Assembly: GCF_014642915.1 (NCBI RefSeq)
Contig: NZ_BMJE01000003.1
Coordinates: 461,821 to 525,820, forward strand
Source: Flavobacterium suaedae
GTDB taxonomy: Bacteria > Bacteroidota > Bacteroidia > Flavobacteriales > Flavobacteriaceae
Direction: 5' to 3'
DNA: 64,000 nt
Notes under the pieces: generated by a model
Told to the model about the DNA's origin: nothing
The model's input: only the letters and a program-made list of their open reading frames with translations
Database searches by the model: none
Made by a program: the position numbers and the translations under genes
Part shown: in pieces, positions 28,071 to 38,204 of the stretch
Position numbering within the stretch: position 1 is the first letter of the stretch
Layout of the letters: each line of letters starts with the position of its first letter

Positions 28071-29072
28071 TTATTTTAATTTATGAGGTAAAAATGGATA
28101 ATCTTCTTGTTCGTAAACTACGTCATACATAACACTTTTGTCCGGATATGGTGATTCTTCTGCATATTTTTCGCATTCTTTCACTTTATCTTTCACACGC
28201 TTATCAATAGCTTCAATCTCTTCGTCTGTAGCGTAGTTATTTTCTTTAATTATATCCCGTACCTGAGTAATTGGGTCTATTTTCTGGTATTCTTTAACCT
28301 CATCCTTAGTACGGTAATGCTGTGCGTCACTCATTGAGTGACCTCTGTATCGGTACGTTTTCATTTCAAGGAAAGTAGGGCCTTCTCCTTTTCTTGCTCT
28401 CTCCATTGCTTCGTAAACAGCTTCCGCTACTTTTACAGGGTTCATCCCGTCTACCGGCTCGCTAGGCATTTCGTACCCTAAACCAAGTTTGTATATATCC
28501 GTATGGTTTGCAGTACGCTCTACCGAGGTACCCATTGCATAACCGTTATTTTCAACTATAAATACTACAGGAAGCTTCCATAGCATAGCCATGTTAAATG
28601 CTTCGTGTAGTGAGCCCTGACGTGCTGCACCATCACCAAAATAGGTTAGGGTAACACCACCGGTTTCAAAATATTTATCAGCAAATGCAAGACCTGCACC
28701 TAAAGGTATCTGACCACCTACTATACCGTGACCACCGTAGAAACCATGCTCTTTTGAAAAAATGTGCATAGAACCACCTAATCCCTGAGATGTACCTGTT
28801 GCTTTACCTAATAGCTCTGCCATAACCTTACGCGGGTCTACACCCATACCTATTGGCTGTACATGGTTACGGTAAGCTGTTATCATTTTATCTTTAGAAA
28901 GGTCCATTGCATGAAGCGCACCTGCAAGTACTGCTTCCTGACCGTTGTATAAGTGAAGGAAACCTCTAACTTTTTGCTGAATATACAATGCTCCAAGCTT
29001 GTCTTCAAACTTTCTCCAAAACTGCATATCCTCGTACCACTTCAGATAAACTTCTTTTGTAATTTCTTCCAT
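28071..29072 (-). CDS. pdhA: Pyruvate dehydrogenase E1 component, alpha subunit
   Basis: 333 residues, normal for the alpha subunit of the alpha2beta2 type. The thiamine-diphosphate motif is seen as YFGDGAARQGSLHEAFNMA through VVFIVENNGYAMGT (GDG...NN pattern), and the phosphorylation-loop region YRYRGHSMSDAQHYR is conserved. It catalyses the decarboxylation of pyruvate and reductive acetylation of E2 lipoyl groups. It is followed 9 bases later by pdhC, so the pair forms an operon; the partner E1 beta gene is not in the window. Confidence 0.97.
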   Translation of the reverse strand: MEEITKEVYLKWYEDMQFWRKFEDKLGALYIQQKVRGFLHLYNGQEAVLAGALHAMDLSKDKMITAYRNHVQPIGMGVDPRKVMAELLGKATGTSQGLGGSMHIFSKEHGFYGGHGIVGGQIPLGAGLAFADKYFETGGVTLTYFGDGAARQGSLHEAFNMAMLWKLPVVFIVENNGYAMGTSVERTANHTDIYKLGLGYEMPSEPVDGMNPVKVAEAVYEAMERARKGEGPTFLEMKTYRYRGHSMSDAQHYRTKDEVKEYQKIDPITQVRDIIKENNYATDEEIEAIDKRVKDKVKECEKYAEESPYPDKSVMYDVVYEQEDYPFLPHKLK

Positions 29073-29156
29073 CCCTGAAATATTTGCTAAATGTGACTTT
29101 AAAAAACTTAACTATAAATACTCGCAAAAAGTTTCCTCACACAAATTTGCGAAAAG

Positions 29157-29164
29157 CAAAAATA
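29157..29164 (-). promoter_or_regulatory. Bacteroidota -7 element for pdhA-pdhC
   Basis: The minus strand reads TATTTTTG, matching TAnnTTTG, about 85 bases before the pdhA ATG at 29072, in the gap after the cdd terminator. No convincing TTG is found at the expected spacing. Confidence 0.4.
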
Positions 29165-29227
29165 GCACTTCCCTTTTATAACTAAAAGAAATAATATGTG
29201 TTATTTTCTACAAATTACTTAAAAATA

Positions 29228-29255
29228 AAAAAAGGATTTCAACGAAATCCTTTTA
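29228..29255 (-). terminator. Intrinsic terminator after cdd
   Basis: AAAGGATTTC-AAC-GAAATCCTTT forms a 10-bp stem and the minus strand continues with a T-run. It lies about 17 bases after the cdd stop. Confidence 0.85.
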
Positions 29256-29272
29256 GTTAACATATTTGTTTA

Positions 29273-29755
29273 TTATAAATGTCTGTTTTCAAACACAAGA
29301 GGTAAGAGATTTTTAAGTGAATCAGACTTATATATCTCCCCTTCTTCTCCCATAAAATAAATTTCGATAGGGGTATCTTGTTTCACTTCATATTCAGCAA
29401 TAGATTGCCTGCATGCCCCGCAAGGCGGTATAGGCTCAGTTACTTTTTTAGTTTCTGCCGCTGCCGATATTGCTATTTTTAAAATTTTAGCGTCGGGGTA
29501 AACAGCATTGGCATGAAAAACCGCTACACGCTCAGCACATAAACCTGAAGGGTATGCTGCGTTTTCCTGATTTGAGCCAAGTACAATTTCATTATTATCT
29601 AACAGGAGTGCTGCCCCTACATGAAAGTGGGAATAGGGTGCATAAGAACTTTTACGTACTTTAACCGCTTCCTCCATTAGCTTTTTAACATCCTGAGGAA
29701 GTTCCTCTACAGTATTATATACTGTATATTTTGAAATTATACTTATTTCTTTCAT
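29273..29755 (-). CDS. cdd: Cytidine deaminase
   Basis: 160 residues, a homotetrameric-type cytidine deaminase in the pyrimidine salvage pathway. The zinc-site motifs are CAERVAV (with the catalytic Glu) and PCGACRQ. SYAPYSHFHVGAALL is the usual N-terminal block. The start is 3 bases after the porV stop codon, so it is co-transcribed and probably translationally coupled with porV, an outer-membrane secretion gene with no metabolic link. A terminator follows. Confidence 0.96.
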   Translation of the reverse strand: MKEISIISKYTVYNTVEELPQDVKKLMEEAVKVRKSSYAPYSHFHVGAALLLDNNEIVLGSNQENAAYPSGLCAERVAVFHANAVYPDAKILKIAISAAAETKKVTEPIPPCGACRQSIAEYEVKQDTPIEIYFMGEEGEIYKSDSLKNLLPLVFENRHL

Positions 29756-29758
29756 CTA

Positions 29759-30979
29759 CTACCACTCGTCGTATGTTCTGTCTCCAAAGTTAAATGTAAG
29801 TGAGAAACGAAGTGTATTCTCTAACGGGTTTCTTACTTTAGATGCTGAGAACAGATAAGATACATCAATTTTTACTACTGTATACTTAAAACCTGCACCC
29901 AGTGAAAAGAATTTACGTGCTCCTTTTACTTCACTCTCATTAAAGTAACCTAAACGAAATGCAAAAGCATCCTGATACATATATTCTGCACCTACAGAGT
30001 ATGTTATTTCTTTTAATTCTTCGCTAAAGCCATCAGGCGCATCTCCGAAAGATTCGAATATTCCTGAAACCCAGCTTGTTTTATTATAGTCCAATAAATC
30101 CTGATCATATTGTGCATCAGCAGCATCAACTTCATCATCATCAATCTCTCCGTTTCCATTGCTGTCCACAGGCTCTACAAGTGCCGGTGGTGTTGGTACT
30201 AACAGTTTAGTAAACTCAACATTTACACCTATTTTATTATACTCATCAAATATAAAATCGAAACCACCACCTACTCTTAGGTTAGCAGGTAAATAGTTAG
30301 AGTTACTACTGTTTGTATCCTCATCGTTATTATAGTTGATTTTAGGTCCCATATTCTGGAAGTTAAAACCAGCTCTCCAACGACCGTTAAAATCAGTATA
30401 TGCTACTTCTTCCGACTGGTAGAAACCTGCTACGTCAAAAGCAAATGTAGTCGCCGCACTGGCATCAGCTCCACCTGCCGCTTCAGGAATTCTTAAGTTA
30501 GAGCTAATAAAGCGTCCTGCTACCGACATAGAGAATCGCTCACTCAACTTTAATGCGTAAGACACATCAAGTGCTAATTCGTTCGGGCTTCTTATAATCC
30601 CGGGATCATCAGGGCTTTGTCTTAATTCTATATCTCCTAAACCGAAATAACGAAGACTACCTGCAAAGGCACTACGTTCGCTATATCTGTTATAATAGTT
30701 TAATTGCGCTAACGATATGTCTCCTGCAATTTGTGTTAAGTATGGTGTATAACTTACACCCACACCCTGTCCGTCTAATGCAAATGCATACTTAGCAGGG
30801 TTCCATTGTTGTGAATACGTATCGGTAGATGTTGCCACCCCTTGGTCTGCCATACCAGCAGCTCTTGCATCAGCAGCTATTAGTAAAAAAGGCACACCTG
30901 TAGTAATTACTCTCTCGTTTTGGGCTTTTACCATCTGCACTGCCAGTAAGCATACGGCAAATAAAACAATCTTTCTCAT
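29759..30979 (-). CDS. porV: Type IX secretion system outer-membrane protein PorV
   Basis: 406 residues with a signal peptide (LFAVCLLAVQMVKA) and a FadL/PorV-like beta-barrel body. Family blocks are PFLLIAADARAAGMAD, ATSTDTYSQQWNPAKYAF, and RYFGLGDIEL. PorV is the shuttle that takes cargo from the T9SS translocon to the PorU sortase. Residues ~270-290 hold an acidic DSNGNGEIDDDE loop that looks like a calcium-binding insert. It lies directly after porU on the same strand, yet a good promoter overlaps the porU 3' end. The neighbours porU and gldJ support the assignment. Confidence 0.95.
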   Translation of the reverse strand: MRKIVLFAVCLLAVQMVKAQNERVITTGVPFLLIAADARAAGMADQGVATSTDTYSQQWNPAKYAFALDGQGVGVSYTPYLTQIAGDISLAQLNYYNRYSERSAFAGSLRYFGLGDIELRQSPDDPGIIRSPNELALDVSYALKLSERFSMSVAGRFISSNLRIPEAAGGADASAATTFAFDVAGFYQSEEVAYTDFNGRWRAGFNFQNMGPKINYNNDEDTNSSNSNYLPANLRVGGGFDFIFDEYNKIGVNVEFTKLLVPTPPALVEPVDSNGNGEIDDDEVDAADAQYDQDLLDYNKTSWVSGIFESFGDAPDGFSEELKEITYSVGAEYMYQDAFAFRLGYFNESEVKGARKFFSLGAGFKYTVVKIDVSYLFSASKVRNPLENTLRFSLTFNFGDRTYDEW

Positions 30980-31006
30980 TTCGTTTTTTAAGAATTTAAA
31001 AGGTCA

Positions 31007-31035
31007 CAAATATAGTATTTTTTACAGCAACACAA
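31007..31035 (-). promoter_or_regulatory. porV promoter overlapping the porU 3' end
   Basis: On the minus strand, TTG at 31035-31033, an 18-base spacer and TATATTTG at 31014-31007 match the Bacteroidota consensus. The start lies 27 bases before the porV ATG, and the -33 element is inside the last codons of porU. Confidence 0.65.
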
Positions 31036-34000
31036 GTTTTTCAATTTTATGTGCTGTTTTATTACTTATAGATGATTTTACTGTTAATTTATATATATAG
31101 ACTCCTTTACCGATTTTATCACCAAAATCGTCACGACCGTCCCACTTTATATCCCTACATAAAAAACCATCTGTTACCACAGATTGGTTTATAGTTTTTA
31201 CCACTTTTCCGGTTACGGTAAATATCTGCACCTGTACATCAAGCGGCTCAAAAGGTCTGTTATGGTTAAACCAAAACTCGGTATAACTTACAAACGGGTT
31301 AGGATAGTTTAATACTCTTTCTAACTTTAATTCATTGTCTCCCGCTACCACAAATTGAATTTCTGCTGTAACCAGGTTATTATATACATCCCACGCTTTA
31401 AAAGTCAAGGTGTGTAAACCTTCCTCTAAATCAGTGAATGGGAATCGTACTTTTCCTCTTTGGTAATTATCCGAATCAGCTTCATAATAGTCATTCATTA
31501 AAAACGGGTTGGTTTCATCGCCATCCAGTATACCTATTATATCATGCCCAATACCGCTAGCGGTATTTATACCGTGTTCATCTTCTAAAAAAGCTAACAG
31601 TATAGGTGAGCTATTGGTTAAACCACCCGAAACAAAACTTTCATCATTCATGTAAAGCCGTACGGTTGGTGCAATGTTATCTTCAGCAGCATTTTCATTT
31701 ACCCCACCTATTAATATATCATTATCATAACCTGTCTGGTCTTCCAGAATTATATTTCTGTTCGCATAAAAACTTACTCTACCGTTACCCACAGGTATAC
31801 GTATATCTCGCGGGACTACAAAATCAACATTAAACTGCCCGTTAACTATTGAGGCATTACCCCTAAATATTGTTTCTCCCAGTGTTTCAAATTCTATATT
31901 TATGCCAAGCGTCCCATCATTATCTAAAGTTTGTCTTTGAATATTTTTATCAAATACTGTTACAGCCAAATCTCCATTATAGTTATTTATAATACTCCCC
32001 CCTTCACTTGTTACCATACCTGATAATTTTACATGAGAAAGGGACTGCATAGGCTCGGTAACCTCATCTAGCGGAACATCATTTATTTTTGTAAGTACAA
32101 TTTTAGGTTTCGGTATAGCCAATTTTAAAGCAGGATCGCCCACAAAAGCGATAACCTGATAATCAAACCCAGCTTCTTTTGCTCGTCTTAAAGCCTCTGC
32201 CATGGTAGGGTAGTCTCCTCCTCCCAAAGCATACAACTCAGCAGTAAGGTCTCTGTTAAACTGATTTGCAGTAGATATAAAAATAGCCCTTGTAGTAGTT
32301 ATCATGGCTATTGCACCCCCTGAAGGATTCCAGTAAATCTCCTCTCCGGTAGTAGTAAGGTAAGGGTTATCAAACTTGGTTAAATCACAGGTTGCCGTAA
32401 TAAATAACGGATATTTATACCTATTGGTAAATGCTTTTGCGTCAGACTCTTCTAAAAGCCTTTCGCTAGCCATACCTTTTTCGCTACCGTGCCCTAAATA
32501 ATTTAATACGAGCGTGCCGTAATTAATTGATCGTATGAGTTGATCTTTCGCATCAGGATAACGCTCCCCTCCTGAGGAAACCTCCTGCACATAAGAGTCA
32601 GCATATATTTTTCTTACGTTTATAAATGGCTTATTCTGATTTATAAGCGCCACTATACTTTCTTGTGTCGGTACAAAGTTATCCGATGATTCATCAGCAT
32701 CATCTGCCATAATAGTATATTCGTTACGCCATCTGCCATACGACTCTTCACCACCGTATTCACGTATTTTATTAATCATTTCTTCTGCCTGTGTAGTACT
32801 GCTTACCAGCATGCGCCCAATAGCTACATCGGCAAGCCCCACATCTCCATGTCCCTCATTAGGATCCAGCATTACAAAGAAATCATCAGATGCGTAGGTA
32901 CGTACAATACTATAATTAGCAGTACCTGTTTGGTTGGTGCTATAATAATGATAAATAGGTACTATATTGGTATTATTAGGTATCCTATCCTTATAATCAA
33001 AAGAAGCATCACCAAACATATTTACATATTTTAACCTATCTGCTTCAGATGAAGCATTATTATATATGTACTTAACAAAATTACGTATAGCAGCTATATC
33101 CTGCTGTCCTGATGAAAACTCTCTGTATATAGCTTCAAGTGTAATTACTTTAACGGTAAGATCTGAATTAGTACGATGAAAATCCGCTAGTGACTCTGCT
33201 TTTGTTTTCAAAAACTCAGGAGTTACTATAAGGTAATCTAAATCCTGAAATTGCCCCTGGCTGTTTTTAAGTATAGTTCCTTTTAAGTTTTGGTTCGCTA
33301 TTTTAGAGTTTGATTCTCTTAATGGCGTATAATAATCAGAAGAAACCAGTGTAATATACTTTCTGGCTTCGCCCATATTTGCTTTAAATGAAAATTGATT
33401 TTCTTCATTTTCTGTTACCTGAGCTACATCATATATATTGGTAATATCCCAAACCGCATCAATACTTGAAGCTTCTGTAAACTGATACTCTATAACCCCT
33501 ACATCATTAGCAGCATCGTTATAAGTAAATCTATACTGTCCATTCCCTCCTTTAAGCGCTCTTTTGCACTCTATTATTATATAGTCTAACCAAGCTTTAG
33601 AGGTTGGCACCCCTCCGTTATTATAATCAAGCGTTACCGTAATATCATCATCATTAGGTGTAAAAGTTGCACTTAAATAACCATCTCTGGCTTCATCGTA
33701 CTGCCCCGGAGGTGTAAATGATACATTACCAAGATCAGCACCATTAACATTAACAGCCATTGAAGTTGGTGTTACAGCGTTTGCTGCCGCGCTAACCTTT
33801 ATAGTAGCTTCTTCATTTAAAATATCAGGAATTTCAAAATCAAACTCCTGATTGTTTTCTATATTAAACTGCTCTCCATGCCACTTTCTACCCAAACGAG
33901 CTATATTAACCCTATCCTCTTCATGGTAAACATACTCATCAAAAGAACTTGTAACAACTGTAGCAGCACCCGAAGGTTGTGGCATTGTTTGAATACGCTT

Positions 34001-34855
34001 CCCTGTACCACCTATAGAGGTTACGTAGTAATATGCCTTGTCTCCATACAGGTTATTATGCGTACCACTTTCCTCATTCCAATTGTCTACTCCTTCTGCA
34101 TAAAATAAAATATAATCCTGATTATCAAACACGCCGTCCTCCTCACCTACAAACATTATTGCATTTTCCTTAAGGTCGGCAGGATATTCTACTGAATTAA
34201 TTAAAGGCAGCATACGTCCGCCATTACCATATATTTTTATTCTTCTTGGGTCAACATCTACTTTTAGACCTATTTGTCGTAAAAAGTTTTTTGAGATTTT
34301 ATAAACTCCGGATTCTCTTACATAAAACCTATACCATTCTCCTGAGGCTAAAACAGAATTATATACTGAGTTAAAATCGTTTGTGCTTTTAGCTATTCTT
34401 TCAGCAGTATTAAAATTAAAAGAATAGTTGAATGATTTAATCCTTTTATAACTGTTACCTTTCTTAATAACAGGAGATAACTTTAAAGATGCATACCAAT
34501 TACTGCGTGCTTTAACAGGAGTAACTGTTGCTTTTATATCGTTATCTAAATTTTCAGAATTTAAGTCTCCCAACTGACTACTCGTTATATCCTCGTATAA
34601 TACATTAGTTATATTTAGGGTAGCTGAATTTACGCTTGCATTTACCGGAATATTAAAGGCAAAGTATAATTTACTGCTAGTTGCATCATACTGCATATAC
34701 TCTGCTTGAAATTCGGGTAAAGTAACGGGATAATTACCAACCGAAGTTTTTACATTATCTTTCCAGTTAAGAGTTATACTGCCCGACTGCTGCCCTAATA
34801 CAGGAAGCGCCAGAAAACTCAACAATAATATATATGAAAGCAATTGTTTTTTCAT
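31022..34855 (-). CDS. porU: Type IX secretion system sortase PorU
   Basis: 1277 residues. Signal peptide (LLSYILLLSFLALPVLG), an N-terminal beta region, then a gingipain-type (C25) cysteine peptidase domain at about residues 530-900: MFGDASFDYKD, the catalytic His in LNYLGHGSEKG and the catalytic Cys in FITATCDLTKFDNP. The C terminus carries a sorting-type beta domain (NYPNPFVSYTEFWFNHNRP, IKWDGRDDFGDKIGKGVYIY). PorU cleaves the C-terminal signal of T9SS cargo and attaches it to the surface. It is divergent from gldJ, with a 218-base gap, and followed by porV. Confidence 0.95.
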   Translation of the reverse strand: MKKQLLSYILLLSFLALPVLGQQSGSITLNWKDNVKTSVGNYPVTLPEFQAEYMQYDATSSKLYFAFNIPVNASVNSATLNITNVLYEDITSSQLGDLNSENLDNDIKATVTPVKARSNWYASLKLSPVIKKGNSYKRIKSFNYSFNFNTAERIAKSTNDFNSVYNSVLASGEWYRFYVRESGVYKISKNFLRQIGLKVDVDPRRIKIYGNGGRMLPLINSVEYPADLKENAIMFVGEEDGVFDNQDYILFYAEGVDNWNEESGTHNNLYGDKAYYYVTSIGGTGKRIQTMPQPSGAATVVTSSFDEYVYHEEDRVNIARLGRKWHGEQFNIENNQEFDFEIPDILNEEATIKVSAAANAVTPTSMAVNVNGADLGNVSFTPPGQYDEARDGYLSATFTPNDDDITVTLDYNNGGVPTSKAWLDYIIIECKRALKGGNGQYRFTYNDAANDVGVIEYQFTEASSIDAVWDITNIYDVAQVTENEENQFSFKANMGEARKYITLVSSDYYTPLRESNSKIANQNLKGTILKNSQGQFQDLDYLIVTPEFLKTKAESLADFHRTNSDLTVKVITLEAIYREFSSGQQDIAAIRNFVKYIYNNASSEADRLKYVNMFGDASFDYKDRIPNNTNIVPIYHYYSTNQTGTANYSIVRTYASDDFFVMLDPNEGHGDVGLADVAIGRMLVSSTTQAEEMINKIREYGGEESYGRWRNEYTIMADDADESSDNFVPTQESIVALINQNKPFINVRKIYADSYVQEVSSGGERYPDAKDQLIRSINYGTLVLNYLGHGSEKGMASERLLEESDAKAFTNRYKYPLFITATCDLTKFDNPYLTTTGEEIYWNPSGGAIAMITTTRAIFISTANQFNRDLTAELYALGGGDYPTMAEALRRAKEAGFDYQVIAFVGDPALKLAIPKPKIVLTKINDVPLDEVTEPMQSLSHVKLSGMVTSEGGSIINNYNGDLAVTVFDKNIQRQTLDNDGTLGINIEFETLGETIFRGNASIVNGQFNVDFVVPRDIRIPVGNGRVSFYANRNIILEDQTGYDNDILIGGVNENAAEDNIAPTVRLYMNDESFVSGGLTNSSPILLAFLEDEHGINTASGIGHDIIGILDGDETNPFLMNDYYEADSDNYQRGKVRFPFTDLEEGLHTLTFKAWDVYNNLVTAEIQFVVAGDNELKLERVLNYPNPFVSYTEFWFNHNRPFEPLDVQVQIFTVTGKVVKTINQSVVTDGFLCRDIKWDGRDDFGDKIGKGVYIYKLTVKSSISNKTAHKIEKLVLL

Positions 34856-35073
34856 TACATCAGAAAACGTAAAGAGGAAGAATATATTACAATAAGGACA
34901 TATTATTTAGGGTAAATTATATTTTACACCCAACTGATGCAATATTACTTTAAAATGACCGTTTTAGAAAGAGAGATGTAACATAAATTTAGATTTTTAT
35001 TAAAAATTATAAAATCGTGTTGCGGTTTAATGGTTAATTATTATATTGCGCCACAAAATTATTACCAACAAAG

Positions 35074-36744
35074 ATGAGAATTAACAAGATCACTGCTTTA
35101 AAATCGTTATTAGCAATTGCAGTAACGGTTGGTTTTACTGGTTGTAGTAAAAATGGATCCGGTAGCGGGAATGTTTCTACGGCTACCGGCTGGAAGATTA
35201 ATGACAAAAAAGGAGGATTTCAGCACAACTCAAATTACAAAAAGCAGGAAACTGCTCCAGGACTTGTTGAAGTAGAAGGTGGTACTTTTACTATGGGTAG
35301 AGTTGCCGATGATGTAATGCATGATTGGAATAATACACCTACTCAACAACACGTTCAATCTTTCTACATGGATGAAACGGAAGTAACAAATGTTATGTAT
35401 ATGGAATACCTTGACTGGTTAAAAAGGGTTTACCCACCAAGTGAGGAAAACTACAGAAACATATACGTTGGTGCTCTGCCTGATACACTTGTATGGAGAG
35501 CAGCATTAGGTTACAACGAAACTATGACTAATAACTACCTGAGACACCCTGCTTACGGTAACTACCCTGTAGTTGGTGTTAACTGGATTCAGGCTGTTGA
35601 GTTTAGTAAATGGAGAACAGACCGTGTAAACGAATCAGTTCTTGAAAGAGAAGGTTATCTTAAAAAAGATGCTAAAATAACTGATGTTTCTGCAGAAAGC
35701 ACATTCAGCACAGAAGCTTACCTTGAAAGTCCAAACAAAAGTTACGGAGGTAACGAAGAAATTGTTTACAGGGGACCTAGAAACAAAATGGCTGGTGATG
35801 AAGAAGCTAAAAACGTTTATGCACAAAGAACATCAGGCTTAATTTTACCTGAATACAGATTACCAACGGAAGCGGAGTGGGAATATGCTGCTATTGCTCT
35901 TGTGGGTAACCGTGAGTACAATTTATACAGAGGTAACAAAAAATACCCTTGGAAAGGTCAATATACTCGTAACGGAAGAAGACAAAGTAAAGGTGACCAA
36001 CTTGCAAACTTTAAGCAAGGTAAAGGTGACTACGGAGGAATTGCAGGATGGTCTGATGACAATGCTGATATTACAGCTCCTGTAAAAACATATCCACCAA
36101 ACGACTTTGGTCTTTACGACATGGCAGGTAACGTAGCAGAATGGGTTGCCGATGTATACCGCCCTATAGTAGATGATGAAGCTAATGACTTTAACTACTA
36201 CAGAGGTAACGTATATATGAAAAATAAAATTGGTGAAGACGGAAGAGCTGAGCTTGTAACTGCTGAAACTATTGAATATGATACATTAAGTAATGGTCGT
36301 ATACAGTACAGAAACTTACCAGGTCAAATCGCTCAGGAGCCGATTACTCAAGAAGACGTATTCTTAAGACAAAACTATACACGAAGTGACAACAGAAATT
36401 ACCGTGATGGTGATGTACAATCTTCTCGTTACTTTAACTATGGAGCATCTGAAGAAACCGGTCTTGATGAAAACCAAAGAATGTATGATTCTCCTAAGCA
36501 CACTGTAGAGGTTGATAGTATGGGTAATTTAGACCGTACTTGGGACTCTTCAGACTCAAGAACAACACTTGTAAATGACAATGTAAGAGTTTACAAAGGT
36601 GGTTCGTGGAGAGACAGAGCTTACTGGTTAGATCCTGCACAGAGAAGATACTTCCCTCAGGATATGGCTACAGACTACATCGGATTCAGATGTGCAATGT
36701 CTAAAGTAGGTCCTAAATCAAGCAGAAAAACTGCAAGAAACTAA
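35074..36744 (+). CDS. gldJ: Gliding motility lipoprotein GldJ
   Basis: 556 residues with a lipoprotein signal (AIAVTVGFTGC, Cys at about residue 24). It has a formylglycine-generating-enzyme-like fold: VEGGTFTMGR, FYMDETEVTN, PVVGVNWIQAVEFSKWRTDR, RLPTEAEWEYAA, MAGNVAEWVADVY and VYKGGSWRDRAYWLDPAQRR. GldJ is a periplasmic outer-membrane lipoprotein required for gliding and T9SS stability in Flavobacterium johnsoniae; it is a non-enzymatic relative of sulfatase-modifying factor. It is divergent from porU and upstream of murF, a conserved flavobacterial order. Confidence 0.95.
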   Translation: MRINKITALKSLLAIAVTVGFTGCSKNGSGSGNVSTATGWKINDKKGGFQHNSNYKKQETAPGLVEVEGGTFTMGRVADDVMHDWNNTPTQQHVQSFYMDETEVTNVMYMEYLDWLKRVYPPSEENYRNIYVGALPDTLVWRAALGYNETMTNNYLRHPAYGNYPVVGVNWIQAVEFSKWRTDRVNESVLEREGYLKKDAKITDVSAESTFSTEAYLESPNKSYGGNEEIVYRGPRNKMAGDEEAKNVYAQRTSGLILPEYRLPTEAEWEYAAIALVGNREYNLYRGNKKYPWKGQYTRNGRRQSKGDQLANFKQGKGDYGGIAGWSDDNADITAPVKTYPPNDFGLYDMAGNVAEWVADVYRPIVDDEANDFNYYRGNVYMKNKIGEDGRAELVTAETIEYDTLSNGRIQYRNLPGQIAQEPITQEDVFLRQNYTRSDNRNYRDGDVQSSRYFNYGASEETGLDENQRMYDSPKHTVEVDSMGNLDRTWDSSDSRTTLVNDNVRVYKGGSWRDRAYWLDPAQRRYFPQDMATDYIGFRCAMSKVGPKSSRKTARN

Positions 36745-36772
36745 TAATAGTTTACTTACATACAATTTATAT

Positions 36773-36805
36773 AATAAAGCCCTATATTTAGGGCTTTATT
36801 TTTTT
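36773..36805. terminator. Hairpin terminator between gldJ and murF
   Basis: AATAAAGCCCTA / TAGGGCTTTATT with a T7 run. It ends only about 11 bases before the murF ATG at 36816, leaving no room for a separate murF promoter after it. Confidence 0.82.
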
Positions 36806-36815
36806 ATATAGTTAT

Positions 36816-38105
36816 ATGGAAAGTATTTCGGTATTATATAATCACTTTTTAAAATGTAGCGGTGTTTGTACAGACACCCGTAACATTAAACCTGATTGTT
36901 TGTTTGTAGCACTTAAAGGCGAAAAATTTGATGCGAATAAATTTGCAGAAGAAGCCTTAACTAAAGGTGCGAAGTATGCAATTATTGACAACGCTGAGTA
37001 TAAAACAAAAGATAGCCTGCTATTAGTTAATGACAGCCTTAAAGCTTTACAGCAGTTAGCTAACCATCACCGTAAAGAACTTGGTTTACCTATAATTGCG
37101 TTAACAGGCAGTAACGGAAAAACTACTACTAAAGAGCTTATAAATGCTGTTTTATCTTCAGAGTATAATACTAAAGCTACATTAGGAAATCTAAATAACC
37201 ATATAGGTGTACCACTTACTCTACTCTCTTTTACTAAAGAAACAGAAATAGGTATTGTAGAAATGGGGGCCAATCATCAAAAAGAGATTGAATTTTTATG
37301 CAGCATCGCCGAGCCTAACTTTGGCTATATTACTAACTTCGGGAAAGCACACTTAGAAGGTTTTGGAGGAATTGAAGGCGTTATAAAAGGTAAAAGCGAG
37401 CTTTATAATTATTTAACTGCAAATACCCGAACTGCTTTTGTAAATCTGGACGACCCTATACAAGTAGAAAAAACTGAAAGTATCTCGAGAGTTACTTTTG
37501 CCGTTGACAATTATAATACTGATGTTCGTATAGAGGCAATTGAAGCTAACCCTATGGTTAAGATTATATATAATGGTATAACAATACAAAGTAACCTTAT
37601 AGGAGAATATAACGGTACTAATATTGCTGCTGCCATTACTATAGGCAACTATTTTAAAGTAAGCGACACAAAAATAAAACAGGCTGTAGAAAATTATTTT
37701 CCAAGCAATAACCGCTCTCAGGTATTAGAGCATAAGGGAAATAAAGTAATCATGGATGCTTATAATGCTAACCCAAGCAGCATGGATGTCGCGTTAAATA
37801 ATTTCTTTCAGCTTAACGACAGTAATAAGGTTGCTATTTTAGGGGATATGTTTGAACTTGGAGAAGAAAGTTATGATGAGCACCAAAAAATAGTAGAAAA
37901 GCTATTATCTGAAGAAAAAACAACAGTTTACTTTGTAGGAAGACATTTTTTTGATTGTAAAACAGAAAAAGAAAATATTTATTTTTTCAGAGATTACGAT
38001 ACCTTTGCTTACCATTTAAAAAAGCACCCACTTCCAGGGAAAAATACTATTTTAATAAAAGGGTCACGTGGTATGGCTTTAGAAAGAACACTGGAGGTTT
38101 TGTAA
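36816..38105 (+). CDS. murF: UDP-N-acetylmuramoyl-tripeptide--D-alanyl-D-alanine ligase
   Basis: 429 residues, normal length. The Mur ligase ATP loop is TGSNGKTTTKELI; VEMGANHQKEIEFLCSIAEP, TNFGKAHLEGFGG and MDAYNANPSSMDVALNNF are MurF-specific blocks. It adds D-Ala-D-Ala to the UDP-MurNAc tripeptide in peptidoglycan synthesis. The gldJ-murF order is common in this group. A hairpin terminator directly precedes the start, so expression probably relies on read-through from gldJ or a promoter inside gldJ. Confidence 0.96.
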   Translation: MESISVLYNHFLKCSGVCTDTRNIKPDCLFVALKGEKFDANKFAEEALTKGAKYAIIDNAEYKTKDSLLLVNDSLKALQQLANHHRKELGLPIIALTGSNGKTTTKELINAVLSSEYNTKATLGNLNNHIGVPLTLLSFTKETEIGIVEMGANHQKEIEFLCSIAEPNFGYITNFGKAHLEGFGGIEGVIKGKSELYNYLTANTRTAFVNLDDPIQVEKTESISRVTFAVDNYNTDVRIEAIEANPMVKIIYNGITIQSNLIGEYNGTNIAAAITIGNYFKVSDTKIKQAVENYFPSNNRSQVLEHKGNKVIMDAYNANPSSMDVALNNFFQLNDSNKVAILGDMFELGEESYDEHQKIVEKLLSEEKTTVYFVGRHFFDCKTEKENIYFFRDYDTFAYHLKKHPLPGKNTILIKGSRGMALERTLEVL

Positions 38106-38204
38106 TTAACTTACTCTTAAAAGCATAATTAAAAAAAGATGTGTACCTTAGATATAACTAAACACTACAAAAGGGCAATTTTTAAATGCTAATGGATATA
38201 AGTA

